64,000 nt of DNA, taken from contig NW_025946900.1 in assembly GCF_000764305.2 (NCBI RefSeq), positions 1 through 64,000 of the forward strand, given 5' to 3'. Positions 44,611-58,291 of the stretch are shown piece by piece; within the stretch, counting starts at the first letter, position 1; every line of letters begins with the position of its first letter. Source of the stretch: Hyalella azteca (Eukaryota > Arthropoda > Malacostraca > Amphipoda > Hyalellidae). A program made the translations under genes and the position numbers. Below the pieces are notes generated by a model. That model was not told where the DNA came from. It did not search any database and saw only the letters and a program-made list of their open reading frames with translations.

Positions 44611-47600
44611 ACACAAATTAGTTTGATATTTCTCGCAGCTCCGTTTTTTGGCTCATTACATTCGGCCTAATTTTTGCTTACGGAGTTGAAGCTCTAAAAA
44701 ATTTATGCGATGGAAACTGGCGAGAGCATCAATAAATAATGGCTATTATTGCTGCTTTATAAATTATGGAAAAGAATAAGTACTGGCTGCTGGTAAAATA
44801 AATATTTCATCTATTCATGATAAATGACAATTTGCTTAAATTTACTTCGGCATCAATCAATAATATTAGCAATTATATTCCTTGTGATAAATATTTCTCT
44901 TGTAAAAAATATCAAATTATCGTTCATTTTATATACCTGGAAAAAATTTACCTTGAATATTTTTGTATATCGGAAAGACTGCAATGTGCTGATCTCAGGT
45001 AAAAGCTGTGATTGAATTACTCAGTAAATTTTACTTTACGATTTACAAAAATTCTGTGAAATACTTATTTCAAGATTTGATATATTCACCTATTGTTAGA
45101 AAAATTAATACGAGGTAATGACTTCATATATTGAGAAAATTCAAGTGCAGGAGGCATTTCTAGTAACTCGCTAAGTATACAGAGTTTATACATTCAGGTA
45201 CCGAATAATGCATATATACCGCCTATTGCACAAAAAGTTTACTGAACGCGACAAGCAGACAACGGAAATATACAATAAAATGTTATCGACACAAGAGTTG
45301 CAAGAATGACTTGGAAGTAGCGGGATTCGACCATTAAGCTCTACTTAGGCCAGCCAGTGTTTGATGCCCGAAATTAAGTGTAAATTACATGCAGGAGAAG
45401 CTGTGGCTATAGTAAACTGAATAACCTAAGCATTTCTTTTACAAATTGCAGTCGGAAATTCTTCAATGTTATTTTGAAAGGAGAACATAAAGTGAATTGG
45501 ATATAGACTCTCCTACTATCAAGAATTCGCTATTGTGTACAGTGGTGTATATTATTATTAAAATTAAATATAAATTTGCTATATCGTCATGATACTCGAA
45601 ATCATTATGCCCGATGTTGGCTAAATAGAAAATAATTTATGATGGGGCACACACTGATATGTTTAACATGAACCAACGTGTTTGTCATTTGCATGACGTT
45701 TTCATTTATAATTGGAAACGTTTTCAATGCTGGAACGTATGTCCAACTTAATAATTCTCGATGCTATTGAGAGTGGAGTTATTGAGAGTGGAGTCTTTTT
45801 ATATATATCCTCAGAATAACGTTCACGCTGATCATTATCATGTGATCAACGCCCGTATTTGCGTGTGTGTAACATTTAAATTGTTCTTAGATTATTAGTA
45901 TTTTTTATTATTACCCACGAATAAAAAATTTGATGATACGTATTTCATGGTTCATGTAACATATGACTCATTTAATGCTTATCAACTTTTAAAGTTTTCT
46001 TGAACCCTTCCTCTAAAAAGACAGGATTTTACTTGTTGATGGCCTTGCGTAGGTCGTCAACTGCGAGATGATGGCGAGAAAAGATGCGAATAATAGCATC
46101 AGCATGCGAAGTGAGGACTTCTATTAAACTATCAGCATGCAAAATTAATAATAATAAATTACTTTAATTAATAATAATGTCACTCAGCGAAATGAGGACT
46201 TTGGTTAACAAGAGCTCGGTTGGCAAATCGAAGACGATAATCAATGAAGCATCAGCTGGAAAAGAGAGGAGTTCCATTGACAGGAGCAGACATCAGCATC
46301 ATCGAATCAATCAAGACTTAATATTTGTGAACAATTACTAACAAGTGATGTATTGCTATGCATTCAGTCGCCATGACACAATCCAGCAGCAGGCGTCAAG
46401 AAGTAGCCCTGTCATGCCAGGGAATGTACATTGCACAGCAGCAGAAACAAGAAGAGAAACTATAAGAACTACATCAATATATTACAAGCAACCACCGTGT
46501 AAATAATGTAATGCAGACCCAAAACGAATTTTCTACTTTTTTATATATATAGATAAAGCTATTCTTCAACTTTTTATCACCGGCAAAAGAAAAACTTAAC
46601 GTTATCTCATTATTTGCTTGTATATAAATTATCAAATATAAATCGCTTACATTCTTTAAATGGTCTGACCTATGCCCACAAATGATGAAATTTCACTCAT
46701 TCTCTTCGCAGGATATTAATTTCTAGATGATGACGAGAAAATATTTTTGGTTTCCAGAAAATTTAATATTCTATATATTAAGCTTAATTCTTGTTTGCTT
46801 GCTTATGAAATACACTTCTTATTTCGTGGTTTTTGAATCTCCTTTGGCTGCCTTGCTGAGCACAGTGATGCAAATATGCAAATTTAAGTGCACTGAATAC
46901 TTAAAAATCTGAAGTTTTCATCGTACTAAAAATTCGAGAACTAATAATATTTATAAGGCTACTGAAACATACCCTGGCAGGACTCGTCTTTTTGCTCGGC
47001 CATTCCAAAAAACTCACAATAATCTGACACCCATAACCGCCATGGCTTATTTTCCTAGTAAGCAGATCATAAGTCGCTCTTTACGATTATTGCTGAGTGC
47101 AAGGTACACGTACACGCTGTTTTAGTGCCGTTCGATTATAGCTGAGGACCGCAGTTTGGCGGAATTAGGTGACCCAAACACTTCCAAGATTATGTTGTCA
47201 TGTAACATAAAAGAAAATGCGAGTGAGCGTGACGTAAAAATACTTTACGACATGAATGGCAAGCCGCAAAAATGAGAATGTTATTGTCCGTTATTAATTA
47301 TTTAATGAGCAGAAAAACTTTACTATCAAGTTAACTAGTATTGCCTGCTAAATGAAAACGGGCCAATAACTTCGATCTTTTTGTCGAAAAGAAAGTCAAG
47401 AAAGCCGATAATAAATTGCGCTTTAGAATACGAACCTAAAACTAAAACTATGTTTCGTTTATGAATTTTCATGACATTTTTATTTATTTGGAGTTTTCGT
47501 TAGCAGTCGAGTCATAGAACTGAAGACAGCAGTTTTATAAATAACGATCTTCCCAACAATAGTGAGTATAATTTTATGTGTTCTATCAGACTTTATTTCG

Positions 47601-47765
47601 CGTCTTTTGCTAGCTAAATAAGCAGTAAGAAGGAAGGAAACGGTTTCTTCTTGCAGATTTTGGCCAGTAAATTGGATGACGGTGACACGCCTCGGATAGA
47701 AGAGACCTCATTATTGAGTGACTCTTTTTTGCTGATAGCGATGAACGAATCTCTGGCAGACCCCT
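44611..47765. other. gene-poor stretch with a weak tRNA-like motif
   Basis: On the minus strand at about 45322-45362, GGTCGAATCCC resembles a B box and TGGCCTAAGTAG an A box, but the spacing is too short for a tRNA; a SINE scrap is possible. No exon recognised. Confidence 0.4.
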
Positions 47766-48340
47766 GATTCTTCATACGAAGCTACGCGCGGCAAGAGATA
47801 TGATGTAAGGTTTGGGAGGAAAGAGGTAGATGATTCTATGATTCTTCAATGAAGCTACGCGCGGCAAGAGATATGATGTAAGGTTTGGGAGGAGAGAGGT
47901 ATATGATTCTATGATTCTTCAATGAAGCTACGCGCGGCAAGAGATATGATGTAAGGTTTGGGAGGAGAGAGGTAGATGATTCTATGATTCTTCAATGAAG
48001 CTACGCGCGGCAAGAGATATGATGTAAGGTTTGGGAGGAGAGAGGTAGATGATTCTATGATTCTTCAGTGAAGCTACGCGCGGCAAGAGATATGATGTAA
48101 GGTTTGGGAGGAGAGAGGTAGATGATTCTATGATTCTTCAGTGAAGCTACGCACGGCAAGAGATATGATGTAAGGTTTGGGAGGAAAGAGGTAGATGATT
48201 CTATGATTCTTCAATGAAGCTACGCGCGGCAAGAGATATGATGTAAGGTTTGGGAGGAAAGAGGTAGATGATTCTTCGATTCTTCAATGAAGCTACGCGC
48301 GACAAGAGATATGATGTAAGGTTTATGAGGAGAGAGGTAG
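47766..48340. repeat. 73-bp minisatellite, about 8 copies
   Basis: GATTCTTCAATGAAGCTACG, then CGCGGCAAGAGATATGATGT, then AAGGTTTGGGAGGAGAGAGG, then TAGATGATTCTAT. Copies are close to identical. Each contains GAGAG/GTAGAT, a weak donor-like site. Confidence 0.95.
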
Positions 48341-50044
48341 GTTGCAAAAGAAGATCTCTAAGGTTACAAGATTCTTCATAAGGCCGGCCATTGAGAAGTA
48401 AAATATAGAATAAGCAAGCATTCATACTTACTAAAATGAAACATTGTTGTGTGACTTGGCAGCCGAAATGACAGAGCACCGCGTTATAGAAAAAATTAAC
48501 TTATCTCACGACACAGCAAAATTTGATTTTTCTAATGATCGCGAAAAAAAAATAAATTTCTCTAGTTTCCAGCAATACATTTTTATGCCGCAATTTTTTA
48601 TTATGAAAAAGCATCATGTATCAGCATTTGGCAGGCTTGCTTCAACGAAACATTCATTATAAATAATCGAAAACCAATAATCGCTTGGTATAAGGCGCAG
48701 TCTGTGTTGTTGAATCAAACAAATTCTCCGCGATTTAGAGAATTTCCAAACGCCGTTGAAGAAATTCGTTCGTAAACAGGATAAAATGCTCAGCCACGCA
48801 AGGGAATTTCCTCATCCTGAGGGCCTAATAGTATTGCAGCACAGTTGATGTCAACAAAAATGGAGAAAAGTTTCGTACATGCAAGAATAAAACTTGAGTT
48901 ATAGCCGCATTGCGAGAACATATTTATCCCGGGCTAAAAGTTGGATTAAAATATTATTTATGAACAGAAGTTGATGTCTAGACTTAGGTTGAGTATATTC
49001 TGAAACTCTCATTTCGACGGTACCACAATATGAAAATCTCTATTGCCACTTTACGAGAATCTATATTGCCAATCTCTATTTCAAGCACGTATCAAAAGCA
49101 ACTCGGGCTTTAATCTTTTATTAAATCTTGTTACTAAATCCCTCTGTGATTTAGAAGCTGGTCAATACAGCCGCTTCGATTTCATTGATCTCTTAAGTAA
49201 CTTGATTGTTTCGCTTGACCGGAGTAGCGCCTCGTATCCCTGATACGCGCCAGGAAAAGTTGCGGTATCGCGGCCAACGGTGGATCTTTAAGCGGATCAT
49301 TGAGAGCTCATAGGATCCGGAGGACGCTTAATTGGTTTCTGATGGGGAGCCTGGTCGCGAGCTGTGAAAGTTGGTTGATAACCACAGTAAAATTTCATAA
49401 AAATTGGACCAAAGCCAAGCTACAACTTTGAAAATTAGAAAGAAATGACATCGTCACATTAACCTGGGATGAAAAAATCTCAGTTCCATGTTCAAAGTTA
49501 TGAATAAAGGAATTTTATTGAGCATCTCGATGATATTTGATATTTCTCCTTTTTTTCTCGCTATCATACCCAATAATCTGCATAACCAAAAGTGTAAGAA
49601 AACCTTCTAAGCATGAGCTGTGAATAATCCTACCCTATTTTACCCTGATTCTGTATATTTTCCCCATCAAATGGTCTGGCAGCTCTATATAAAGGGTAAT
49701 AACTCTAACTCAACTATAAAAAAACATGAGGAGACACCGAACCAAAAAAAAAACTGAAAAATTACTTCAAAAGCCGCTCCCAAATGCAATCAAGCTGTCA
49801 AATATTATCAAATATATGTGTATTATTTTGAACAATATTTTAAATGAGTAAGTTAAAACTATGAACGGGCATTTGCAAAAAAAGCAGGAAATGCGAAGAG
49901 CTCATCATATTTTGTGAGCCCGCAAATCCCATTAAGCGCCAAAAGAAATCGCATTAAGACAGCCTGCTGCTCCAGGACAGCCATCAGGTATCGGGCGCGC
50001 GCCAAAGAACGCGCGTCTTTTAAAAAACAATCCTTTAATGAGAT
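48341..50044. other. no supported gene
   Basis: Frames at 48444-48662 (+), 49043-49243 (+) and 49859-50140 (minus) match nothing known. Confidence 0.45.
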
Positions 50045-50400
50045 AAGTCTGGTTTCTGCTCTGTCTCTAATGTGTTTGTGTAGAGGAACTGCAGTGATCT
50101 CTGTCTTTAAAGTATTGGTATTCGTGTGGCAGAGTTTCATTGGTCTCTGTCTCTAAAGTATTAATATTTGTATGGCGTAATTTTATTGGTCTCTGTCTAT
50201 AGAGTATTAGTATTTGAGTTGCCGAATTTCATTAGTCTCTTTCTCTAAAGTATTAGTATTTGTGAGGCGAAATTTCATTGGTCTATGTTTCTAAAGTATT
50301 CGTATTTGAGTTGCGGAATTTCACTGGTCTCTGTCTCTAAAGTATTAGTATTTATGTGGCGGAATTTCATTAGTCTCTGTCTCTAAAGTATTATTATTTG
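50045..50400. repeat. 47-48-bp minisatellite, about 7.5 copies
   Basis: GGTCTCTGTCTCTAAAGTAT then TAGTATTTGTGTGGCG and AATTTCATT recur, with many substitutions; an older array. Confidence 0.9.
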
Positions 50401-53221
50401 CATACATTAACTTCGTGCCTGAAAAATCTCGGGCGCTTCATAAATGAGAGTTCAGTAATTTACAATTATAGGTAAGAAAATATTTACATATACGAGAAAA
50501 TGTATCTATTTTTATGAAATATATAATTTTTAATGATATGTTTAATCCATTTTTGCATGTATGAGGGCGAGCGTAGCACCATATTTTGGCCTAGCACAAT
50601 AATTTTGGTATTCAAAATAAACATGGGTTACCGACTCCTATAATACAGAATATTTTTCTATCTTCGTTGTCTAGACTACGAACATTTTTCAGACAGAGCA
50701 TTGCGTCTGTAAGCTTCTTAAATTTCATAATTTTGCATTTATTTAAAAAAATGCATAATTTTACGTAATATTGAGGTAAGCAGAGAAGTTTTTATGGAAA
50801 TAATGGGAATGAATATTAAGATTTACGAGACAACACCATCCGAGAGAAAGCTTGTAGATGCATTCTCTTGCATTTACTGTAGCCTTTTCTTAGCTAGAAT
50901 AGCTCAAAAGTTACTCGCATTAGGCATCTCTAAATGAAGATTTCTGCATATTCGTGTAGTCTTGTTGCAGGACATAAACCAGATACTGAGGTAAATTTGA
51001 CTTTACATATCAAGGAGATTTTTAATTTTTGTTTTCTTGCGTCTCAAGGTAGCAAAACATTGTCAATTAAGAGCATTTTTTAGGCTATAACTTTAACAGC
51101 AGTTGCAGGTGGATAAGATTGTTTGTTGCAGCGAGTCTGAGCGTCTCCAGCGAGTATTTTTTTTTCAAGCTCCAATTTACGACTCTAAATATCATGTTTA
51201 TATCATTAGCTCAGACACATGGTAAAATTCATGGATTTTCTACTAGAATAATATTTTATGAGGAGAATTTGAAGTACGTTCTCTAATGTAAACTATTTAT
51301 GAGATTATTTTTAATTTCTCGCTTTAAATTTGCCGCTTAAAAAATCTGTTTTTGTCCCTAGGACTATAGAAGTGACTGCTTGGTGAAAAACTTTGCCCAT
51401 GTCAGATTAAATTTTATGTGTGATAGCCTACACACACGAGAGAATAAAATTGTTTTCTTACAATCTGTATAATCGGGTAATAATAATAATAATTTCTCAA
51501 CTGGAAAAGTCAAGTTATTTAATATATTTAATATAAGAAGGAATTACATTCTTGTAGCCAAGGATATATCATCATCTTCTATTACATTCGGTCAGTACGA
51601 GAGGTTTAATGGCTTTATACCCTTGCATCTAAACTATAATGCGGTAATCTATTAGTCAAATAAGTTAGTGTCGTGAATCTTACTTCGAAATGTTGGCAGT
51701 GTCATTAATCAACTATGTTTCGGATTTTAATTTCAATCTTTAAGACAAGCAGTAAATGACGTTGAACGACATTCTGGCAGTACATCATCCTCGAATACAG
51801 TATAAACTTGAAGCTAAATTGGTGAGTGGCGAGAATTTCGGCTTGCATTAGAGGTAAAAATTTTATTTGTGAGAAAGGATAAACGTTTTTGTATGTTGTT
51901 ATTATATGATTTTTTTAGATATGAAATGTTTATTGTTTCCCTCCTTACACAATTAGAGTGATTTTAATTAGAGGACTTGCAAAAGCTTGTACTGTTGTAT
52001 TCGTGCTATGGTTTATGAGTTTAGTATATATTATCACTTTGTGTATCGTAAAAGCAAGAAGATACTAGATTAAATCTATCAACTTCCACGCGATATGAAT
52101 GCATTGAATGCAATCTTCTCTGTTTCCATTGCATGAATAATTACGCTAGAGCAAACCACCATCGCACGAATGATTGGCATTCCAGTAACTGGTTCCCCTC
52201 TAATGTAAAGTCATGATATATCCACTAATTTATGGTCCGCCACGATTTTCCCTGGCCATAAATATTACTGGCGTGATTGAAGTCTGCGGACAGATGTTGT
52301 TTGTACCCCAACATTTTTAGTTTTCGTTAAAGAAAAAAGACAACGATAGCGCAGACGATTTTAAAATGCTCGGAAACTTTTTTGGACAGCAAGGGGAATA
52401 ACAAATTTACATTCAACGTTTCAGCTGCCGTTCTAATCTTCTTCGCTCGTGCTAATCTTCCAAATTGGACGAGCGGTCACATTTGGACCACTGTATTAGA
52501 ACTGTCATACTGCATCTGGAAGTAATATTCCCATATTTTTGAAGTGGATATATGTGGATATAAGGGGCAAAATTTAATGCCCATGTTTCGTCATTTTCTA
52601 TATGCGAACGATAATGTGAGCAGCCGGAATCAGCGCCAAAAAAATTACTTTGCCTGCAGGTCAGCTATCGTAACAATTTTACTTTATTTCACATACTTCA
52701 ATTGGATGAATTGTTCACAAGTTTTTTTTTGTAGCTTAGAAAGAACAACTGTAATTTGCCAAGTTTATCTTTCCGAGCTCTATTCGCATCACCAGCAGCA
52801 AACACGGCGCTTTTTGCCTGCATTAGTGTCGGGAATAAAAAAAAAAAAACTCGTAGTCGATGAGCTTGCGCTAATGCCCGTTTGATCGCGTGCTCGCTTC
52901 AGTAAGATAAAATCGTTCAGCTAAAAGGCTTTGTATTTTTGGATTAATAACTTGGCAGAGTTAGAACGACGTAAAGGGTAGAACAATTTTTTAATGAACT
53001 CGTTTATAGAGGATTCGCTGGCTTAAAGATAAACGGATCTGTTTCAACCTTTAAATTCAACTATTCAATTTCGAAGTAGACATATTCACTTGAATGGCAT
53101 TCGAACTTAATCAATAACCCTACCTGTGTTGTATTTCTCACCGTTAGGTTTGTACTTTTTTTGAAAGGTTCCCCAGGTTGACTATCGTTAGTGACTCATA
53201 AACCTTCCAATAAATTTACGA
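50401..53221. other. gene-poor stretch
   Basis: No recognisable exon. The + frame at 52544-52885 is unrecognised. Confidence 0.45.
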
Positions 53222-53342
53222 TTTAAATCGTATATAACTCTGCCATTTATGATTTAAATAGCAGAGTTATACCTTCACCAAATGAATTTATGATTTCAGG
53301 TGAAATTGTCTCATCTTTTAGTGTACTCTGGCCCAGGCATCC

Positions 53343-53438
53343 CTGGTGTACAGCATCCAGCACCCGTAGCAGGTTACCACCCAGACATACCTGGTGTACA
53401 GCATCCAGCACCCGTAGCAGGTTACCACCCAGCAGCTG
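53343..53438 (-). repeat. 48-bp duplication of the exon end and donor
   Basis: On the + strand CTGGTGTACAGCATCCAGCA, then CCCGTAGCAGGTTACCACCC, then AGACATAC is a complete unit, followed by a second, nearly complete copy. In the minus sense each copy is the exon end (GGNLLRVLDAVHQ) plus its donor: GTATGT in the inner copy, GGATGC in the outer. Confidence 0.93.
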
Positions 53439-53508
53439 GTGCAGGTCAGAACTCGTCCAGCTCGGGTCTTTCATGAGCTCTGCGACCAGCAGCGCGTAGC
53501 GAGCTGGA
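53391..53508 (-). CDS. membrane dipeptidase (M19) penultimate exon, copy 1
   Basis: Same exon as at 58292-58409: acceptor CTTGGTGCAG, product PARYALLVAELMKDPSWTSS then DLHQLLGGNLLRVLDAVHQ, donor CAG/GTATGT. The LLGGNLLRVLDAV block is the conserved C-terminal helix region of family M19. Here the exon's last 38 bases and donor are duplicated once more downstream (53343-53390) with a broken GGATGC donor. No further dipeptidase exon is recognised around it, so it is a paralogous fragment, an alternative haplotype or an assembly duplicate. Confidence 0.75.
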
Positions 53509-53573
53509 CTGCACCAAGAAATAGAATACATTGCTGGAAAATGTTGGGCAGGTCAGGGTGAAGAACTTTGAGT

Positions 53574-53960
53574 TATGATGAAAATATGGGATTTGCGGTG
53601 AGAATATGAGATTTCCGGTGAGAATGTGAGATTTTCGGAATAAATATGAGATTTGCGGTGAAAATAAGTGTTTCCGGAGATGATATGAAATTTGCTGCGA
53701 AAACTAGATATTTCCGGTGAGAATGTGAGATTTTCGGTACCTATATATATGAGATTTGCGGTGAAAATAAGACTTTCCGGAGATGATATGAGATTTGCGG
53801 TGATATATGAGATTTCAGGTGAGAATGTGAGATTTTCAGTATATATATATATGTGATTTGCGGTGAAAATAATAGACTTCCAGAGATGATATGAGATTTG
53901 CGGTGAAAATAAGACTTTTCGTGTGAGAATGTGTGATTGTTAAAATATGAGATTTGCGGG
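53574..53960. repeat. degenerate ATGAGATTTGCGGTGAAAAT repeat
   Basis: About 20-bp units. A shorter version occurs at 58480-58620 in the second copy of the same region, so unit number differs between the duplicates. Confidence 0.85.
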
Positions 53961-54230
53961 ACAAAAAATTAGATTTTCCATGAAATATTATTTGTTTGGA
54001 TGGAACAAATTACATTTTTGGTTTAAGACAATCTGAGATCCAGTAAAACAAACGGAAGTCCTCATAGTAAAATTTGTGATTTCGAAGTGAAGAATGACGT
54101 ATATGAACTGCTTAATTGTGTCAGTCCATATTATACAGAGTTCTTCCTATTCTCCGGAAGCCTAAAATAAGTATTTTAGTTTGCACCAATTCCCTACTTG
54201 ATTTAAATTGAGTCTCAATACTTATCAAGN

Positions 54231-54890
54231 GAGCCGCAGCTCCGAGCAGCATTTTCCCCGCTCATATTCTGCTCCCTATTGCTGAGGATATCATTTTCTT
54301 CTTGCGCCAGAAATTGCACTCTCTGTATGTCTAAATATTTTCGGGTGGACCTGTTTTCTATTTAACATGTATTCATAGTGTAGTTGTTTGGATTTTCATT
54401 CAAAATTCCGCCATAGATATTCGCCAATGAGAGAATATAAGCTGTTTATTTACTGTAACAATCTTCTATTTTTCACTCAAAACTTTCGCGGAGCTATAAC
54501 TATAATGATATTATCGAATTAAAGGTTGCATAAATTTCTATCCGGCGTTAATGACATTCACTGAACAAAATGGTTCGTGACTTGCATTTGCGTGCTCCGA
54601 TAAGTAATTTTTGAGAGACATAATTCTATCGATCCAGCATAAAAATCTATTTTGATATATGTAGAGTGGTAGAAATTTAATTTAACCTAACCAGTATAGA
54701 AGTTATTATTTTAATAGATTATCATACATGAAATTACATTCATACAGTTATTTTCTGTTTATGTACTTAGATTTGTAACAGATAATTATTTAATCTACAA
54801 CACATTTACTAAAATTTGTCGTACCTCTAGTCTTTCATCCATTTACTTCACTAAACTCCCGTACAGCACGACGAAAAAAACGATGCAAAA
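54231..54890. repeat. duplicated block B, copy 1 (other copy 56104-56760)
   Basis: Starts just after the N at 54230 with GAGCCGCAGCTCCGAGCAG and matches 56104 onward through GCACGACGAAAAAAACG, with scattered substitutions and indels. It appears non-coding and probably belongs to an intron of the dipeptidase locus. Confidence 0.85.
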
Positions 54891-55267
54891 GTAAATTATT
54901 ATCTGGACTTCAGCTAAAACTCTGTGAGTTAATTATTTCGGAAACTATAAATGAAATTAGTGATCCTAGTAATCTAAATGATACCGAAATTTTCAATGAA
55001 TATAGTAATCCAAAGATCGAAGGCCCTTCAAAAGGCCTCCCTCAATGAATGTGCGGTTTCATAGCTCATATTATAGCTTCATATTATAGCCTCCCTAAAG
55101 GAATTCACTATTTCAGAGGAAGAATTATTCCCTCGACAGATTAATTTATGTATATAGATGTAGAATTATGCCTTTCCCAAATGAATCTTCGATTTTAAAA
55201 ATAAAATTCTACCGTTGCCCAAGCCAGCTCCAATAAATTCATGATTTAAATCGTTTATAACTCTTTC

Positions 55268-55607
55268 ATTTACGATTTAAATCGTATATAACTCTGCTAT
55301 TTACGATTTAAATAGCAGAGTTATACCTTCACCAAATGAATTTAGGATTTCAGGCGAAATTATCTGTCATTTATGATTTAAATAGCAGAGTTATACCTTC
55401 ACCAAATGAATTTATGATTCATTATGATCAGGCGAAATTGTCCCATCTTATAGTCTACTCTGGCCCAGGCATACCTGGTGTACAGCATCCAGCACCCGTA
55501 GCAGGTTACCACCCAGCAGCTGGTGCAGGTCAGAACTCGTCCAGCTCGGGTCTTTCATGAGCTCTGCGACCAGCAGCGCGTAGCGAGCTGGACTGCACCA
55601 AGAAATA
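55268..55607. repeat. duplicated block C, apparently identical to 58085-58424
   Basis: I see no difference over 340 bp from 58085-58424, at an offset of 2,817 bp. Both ends are assembly features: the copy at 58085 starts right after an N (58084), and this copy ends right before an N (55608). It carries the M19 penultimate exon. Confidence 0.88.
55475..55592 (-). CDS. membrane dipeptidase (M19) penultimate exon, copy 2
   Basis: Identical in coding sequence to 58292-58409, with acceptor CTTGGTGCAG and donor CAG/GTATGC. It lies in the 340-bp identical block next to a gap and is probably an assembly duplicate of the 58.3-kb exon. Confidence 0.7.
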
Positions 55608-55608
55608 N

Positions 55609-56103
55609 ACTGATATTACGTACACATGACACACACGAGAGTGTTATTACACACTCGTAGCTCTGATGTGCCCCTACGTCGAGCTAAAGTAGGTTTGTAT
55701 GAGCCACACAAGCAAAAATGTGCATTGCTAGATAGACGAACTCACGTTGATGTTGACATTAACAAAACTGCTAATAATGTACATTTATCAAGCCATCAAA
55801 TAATGTAAGACTAGCTGATGCTCTACCAATAATCACACGCTTCACTTTAAGGTTCATTTGGACAAAAAAGAGACCAGTTAACATTTACCGATAATTTGAA
55901 ACTATTTTTGTCAACTATGTTTAAAACACGATAAAAACTACAAGTAACGCCACTTGTGTAGCTGCATGTATAACATTGCCATTTTTGGTTATATCTCAGC
56001 ACCGTCTCACCTCCACACACCACCACAACCACCGCTGCCTGCAATTCTTTTCATCCAAGTGCAGCATTTATGTGGGGCTGTATCCTGACTATGCTTATTT
56101 TAT
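55609..56103. repeat. duplicated block D, copy 1 (other copy 57585-58083)
   Basis: Starts after the N at 55608 with ACTGATATTACGTACA and ends TGACTATGCTTATTTTAT. The copy at 57585-58083 is diverged by several percent. Non-coding. Confidence 0.85.
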
Positions 56104-57320
56104 GAGCCGCAGCTCCGAGCAGAATTTTCCACGCTCATATTCTGCTCCGTATTGCTGAGGAGATCATTTTCTTCTTGCGCCAGAAATTGCTCGCACTGTA
56201 TGTCTAAATATTTTCGGGTGGACCTGTTTTCTATTTAACATGTATTCATAGTGTAGTTGTTTGGATTTTCATTCAAAATTCCGCCATAGATATTCGCCAA
56301 TGAGAAAATATAAGCTGTTTTTTTTTTTACTGTATCAATCTTCTATTTTTCACTCAAAACTTTCGCAGAGTTATAACTGTAATGATATTATCGAATTAAA
56401 GGTTGCATAAATTTCAATTCGACCTTAATGAGATTCACTGAACAAAAAGATTCGTGACTTGCATTTGCGTGCTGCGATGAGTAATTTTTTAGGAAGTATA
56501 GTTCTATCGATCCAGCATAAAATCTAATTTGAAATAGAGTGGTACAAATTTTATTCAACCCAACCAGTATAGAAGTTTTTATTTTGACCGATTATAATCA
56601 AACATGATATTGCATTCATTCAGCTAATATCTGTTTATGTGCTTGTAATTTGTAACAGATAATTTTGTAATGTAACACAAATGTACAAAAAATTTTTGTA
56701 CTTCTAGTCCTTCATCCATTTACTTCACTAAACTCCCGTACAGCACGACGAAAAAAACGTAAATTCAAATTCAGCTTTCTATGATATGGTCAAAATCTTC
56801 AGTCGCTCTACGGTACCACTAATACAATTATTTTTCTTTGAAATTTATGGTTATATGTCAACCAAAGGAGAGTCAAACTCTTACAAGTTTGCTAAAAAAT
56901 CAATCTAAATAAAGTATCATTTTAAACTTGAAATTTAACTTCTTAATACAGTACAATATCACCGACACAATGGTCAATAACATTTTTCCGAATTCTATTA
57001 CAAGGAAGCTTTAAATTCAAAGACTAGTTCAAAACAAAAATGTCTCGCTTCATTTTATTTTGTTACAAGGAGATGAAAGAAAGTCTGACTCCGACTTTGG
57101 AAGAAGCCTGACAATTTTTTCTTCGTTATGGGAGAGGAATTTCGATTCGTTCCTTCGAAGTTACCACAAAAAATATTTCTCTTTACTAATCTTCATACGC
57201 CATTATATACCGATGACGATTTTATATAATTATTTTATTTATATAACTTTATACAAAAACTATATGTGATGATAAATTCCATGTTGTAGCTTTGAATCCA
57301 GTACAAGTATCATAGAATCA
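56104..57320. other. block B copy 2 and 3' flank of the dipeptidase gene
   Basis: 56104-56760 is the second copy of block B. 56761-57320 is AT-rich, with no gene seen apart from an unrecognised + frame at 57060-57269. Confidence 0.6.
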
Positions 57321-57326
57321 TTTATT
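57321..57326 (-). promoter_or_regulatory. polyadenylation signal AATAAA
   Basis: The hexamer lies 26 bases downstream of the dipeptidase stop codon on the minus strand, a short but normal 3' UTR distance. Confidence 0.65.
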
Positions 57327-57351
57327 TTTTCCATGGGATTCAAGAGCTTTG

Positions 57352-57462
57352 CTATCTGGAGGGCAGACTGCCGAATTTATAGCGGCAAGGCCAGCGATCG
57401 TTGATATCGTGGATGGGGATTAGTTCCTCTGAAGGCTCGTTGCTCGCCATCTCGTCTCTGAC
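57352..57462 (-). CDS. membrane dipeptidase (M19) last exon
   Basis: The acceptor GTTGTTTCTGCAG opens in phase 0, matching the previous exon, and the frame reads VRDEMASNEPSEELIPIHDI, then NDRWPCRYKFGSLPSR and TAG (57352-57354). Family M19 proteins end with a similar acidic segment, IP(L/V), then a Cys-containing GxCRTxYGY motif. Vertebrate DPEPs then carry a hydrophobic GPI-signal tail. This protein stops 11 residues after the Cys with no hydrophobic tail, so it should not be GPI-anchored in this form. AATAAA follows. Confidence 0.78.
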   Translation of the reverse strand, partial: VRDEMASNEPSEELIPIHDINDRWPCRYKFGSLPSR

Positions 57463-58291
57463 CTGCAGAAACAACACAGACAGTGCACGTTACTACACAG
57501 ATCACTCAGAAGATGAATTGGTAGTATTGTCCAAACAGTGACACACTTTCTTACATGCACGCACAAACGTTCTTACACGTAGATAGCACTGATATTACGT
57601 ACATATAACACACGCGAGAGAGTGTTATTACACACTCGTAGCTCTGATATGCCCCTTCGCCGAGCTAAAATGGGTTTGTATGAGCCACACAAGCAAAAAT
57701 GTGCATTGCTAGGTAGACGAACTCACGTTGCTGTTGACATTAACAAAACTGCTCATAATGAACATTTATCAATCCATCAAATAATCTAGGACGAGCTGAT
57801 GATCTACCACTAATCATACGCTTCACATTAAGGTTTACTTGGACAAAAAAGGGACCAGTTAACAATTACCGATAATTTGAAACTATGTTTGTCAACTATG
57901 TATGAAGCACGATAAAAAACTACAAGTAATGCCACTAGTGTAGCTGCACCTATAACATTGCCATTTTTGGTTATATCTCAGCACTGTCTCACCTCCACAC
58001 ACCACCACAACCACCGCTGCCAGCAATTCTTTTCATCCAAGTGCAGCATTTATGTGGGGCAGTATCCTGACTATGCTTATTTTNATTTACGATTTAAATC
58101 GTATATAACTCTGCTATTTACGATTTAAATAGCAGAGTTATACCTTCACCAAATGAATTTAGGATTTCAGGCGAAATTATCTGTCATTTATGATTTAAAT
58201 AGCAGAGTTATACCTTCACCAAATGAATTTATGATTCATTATGATCAGGCGAAATTGTCCCATCTTATAGTCTACTCTGGCCCAGGCATAC

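Noticed and set aside
55336..55560. Identical + frames at 55336-55560 and 58153-58377 starting MNLGFQAKL
   Set aside because: Antisense shadows of the M19 penultimate exon in two copies of the same block.
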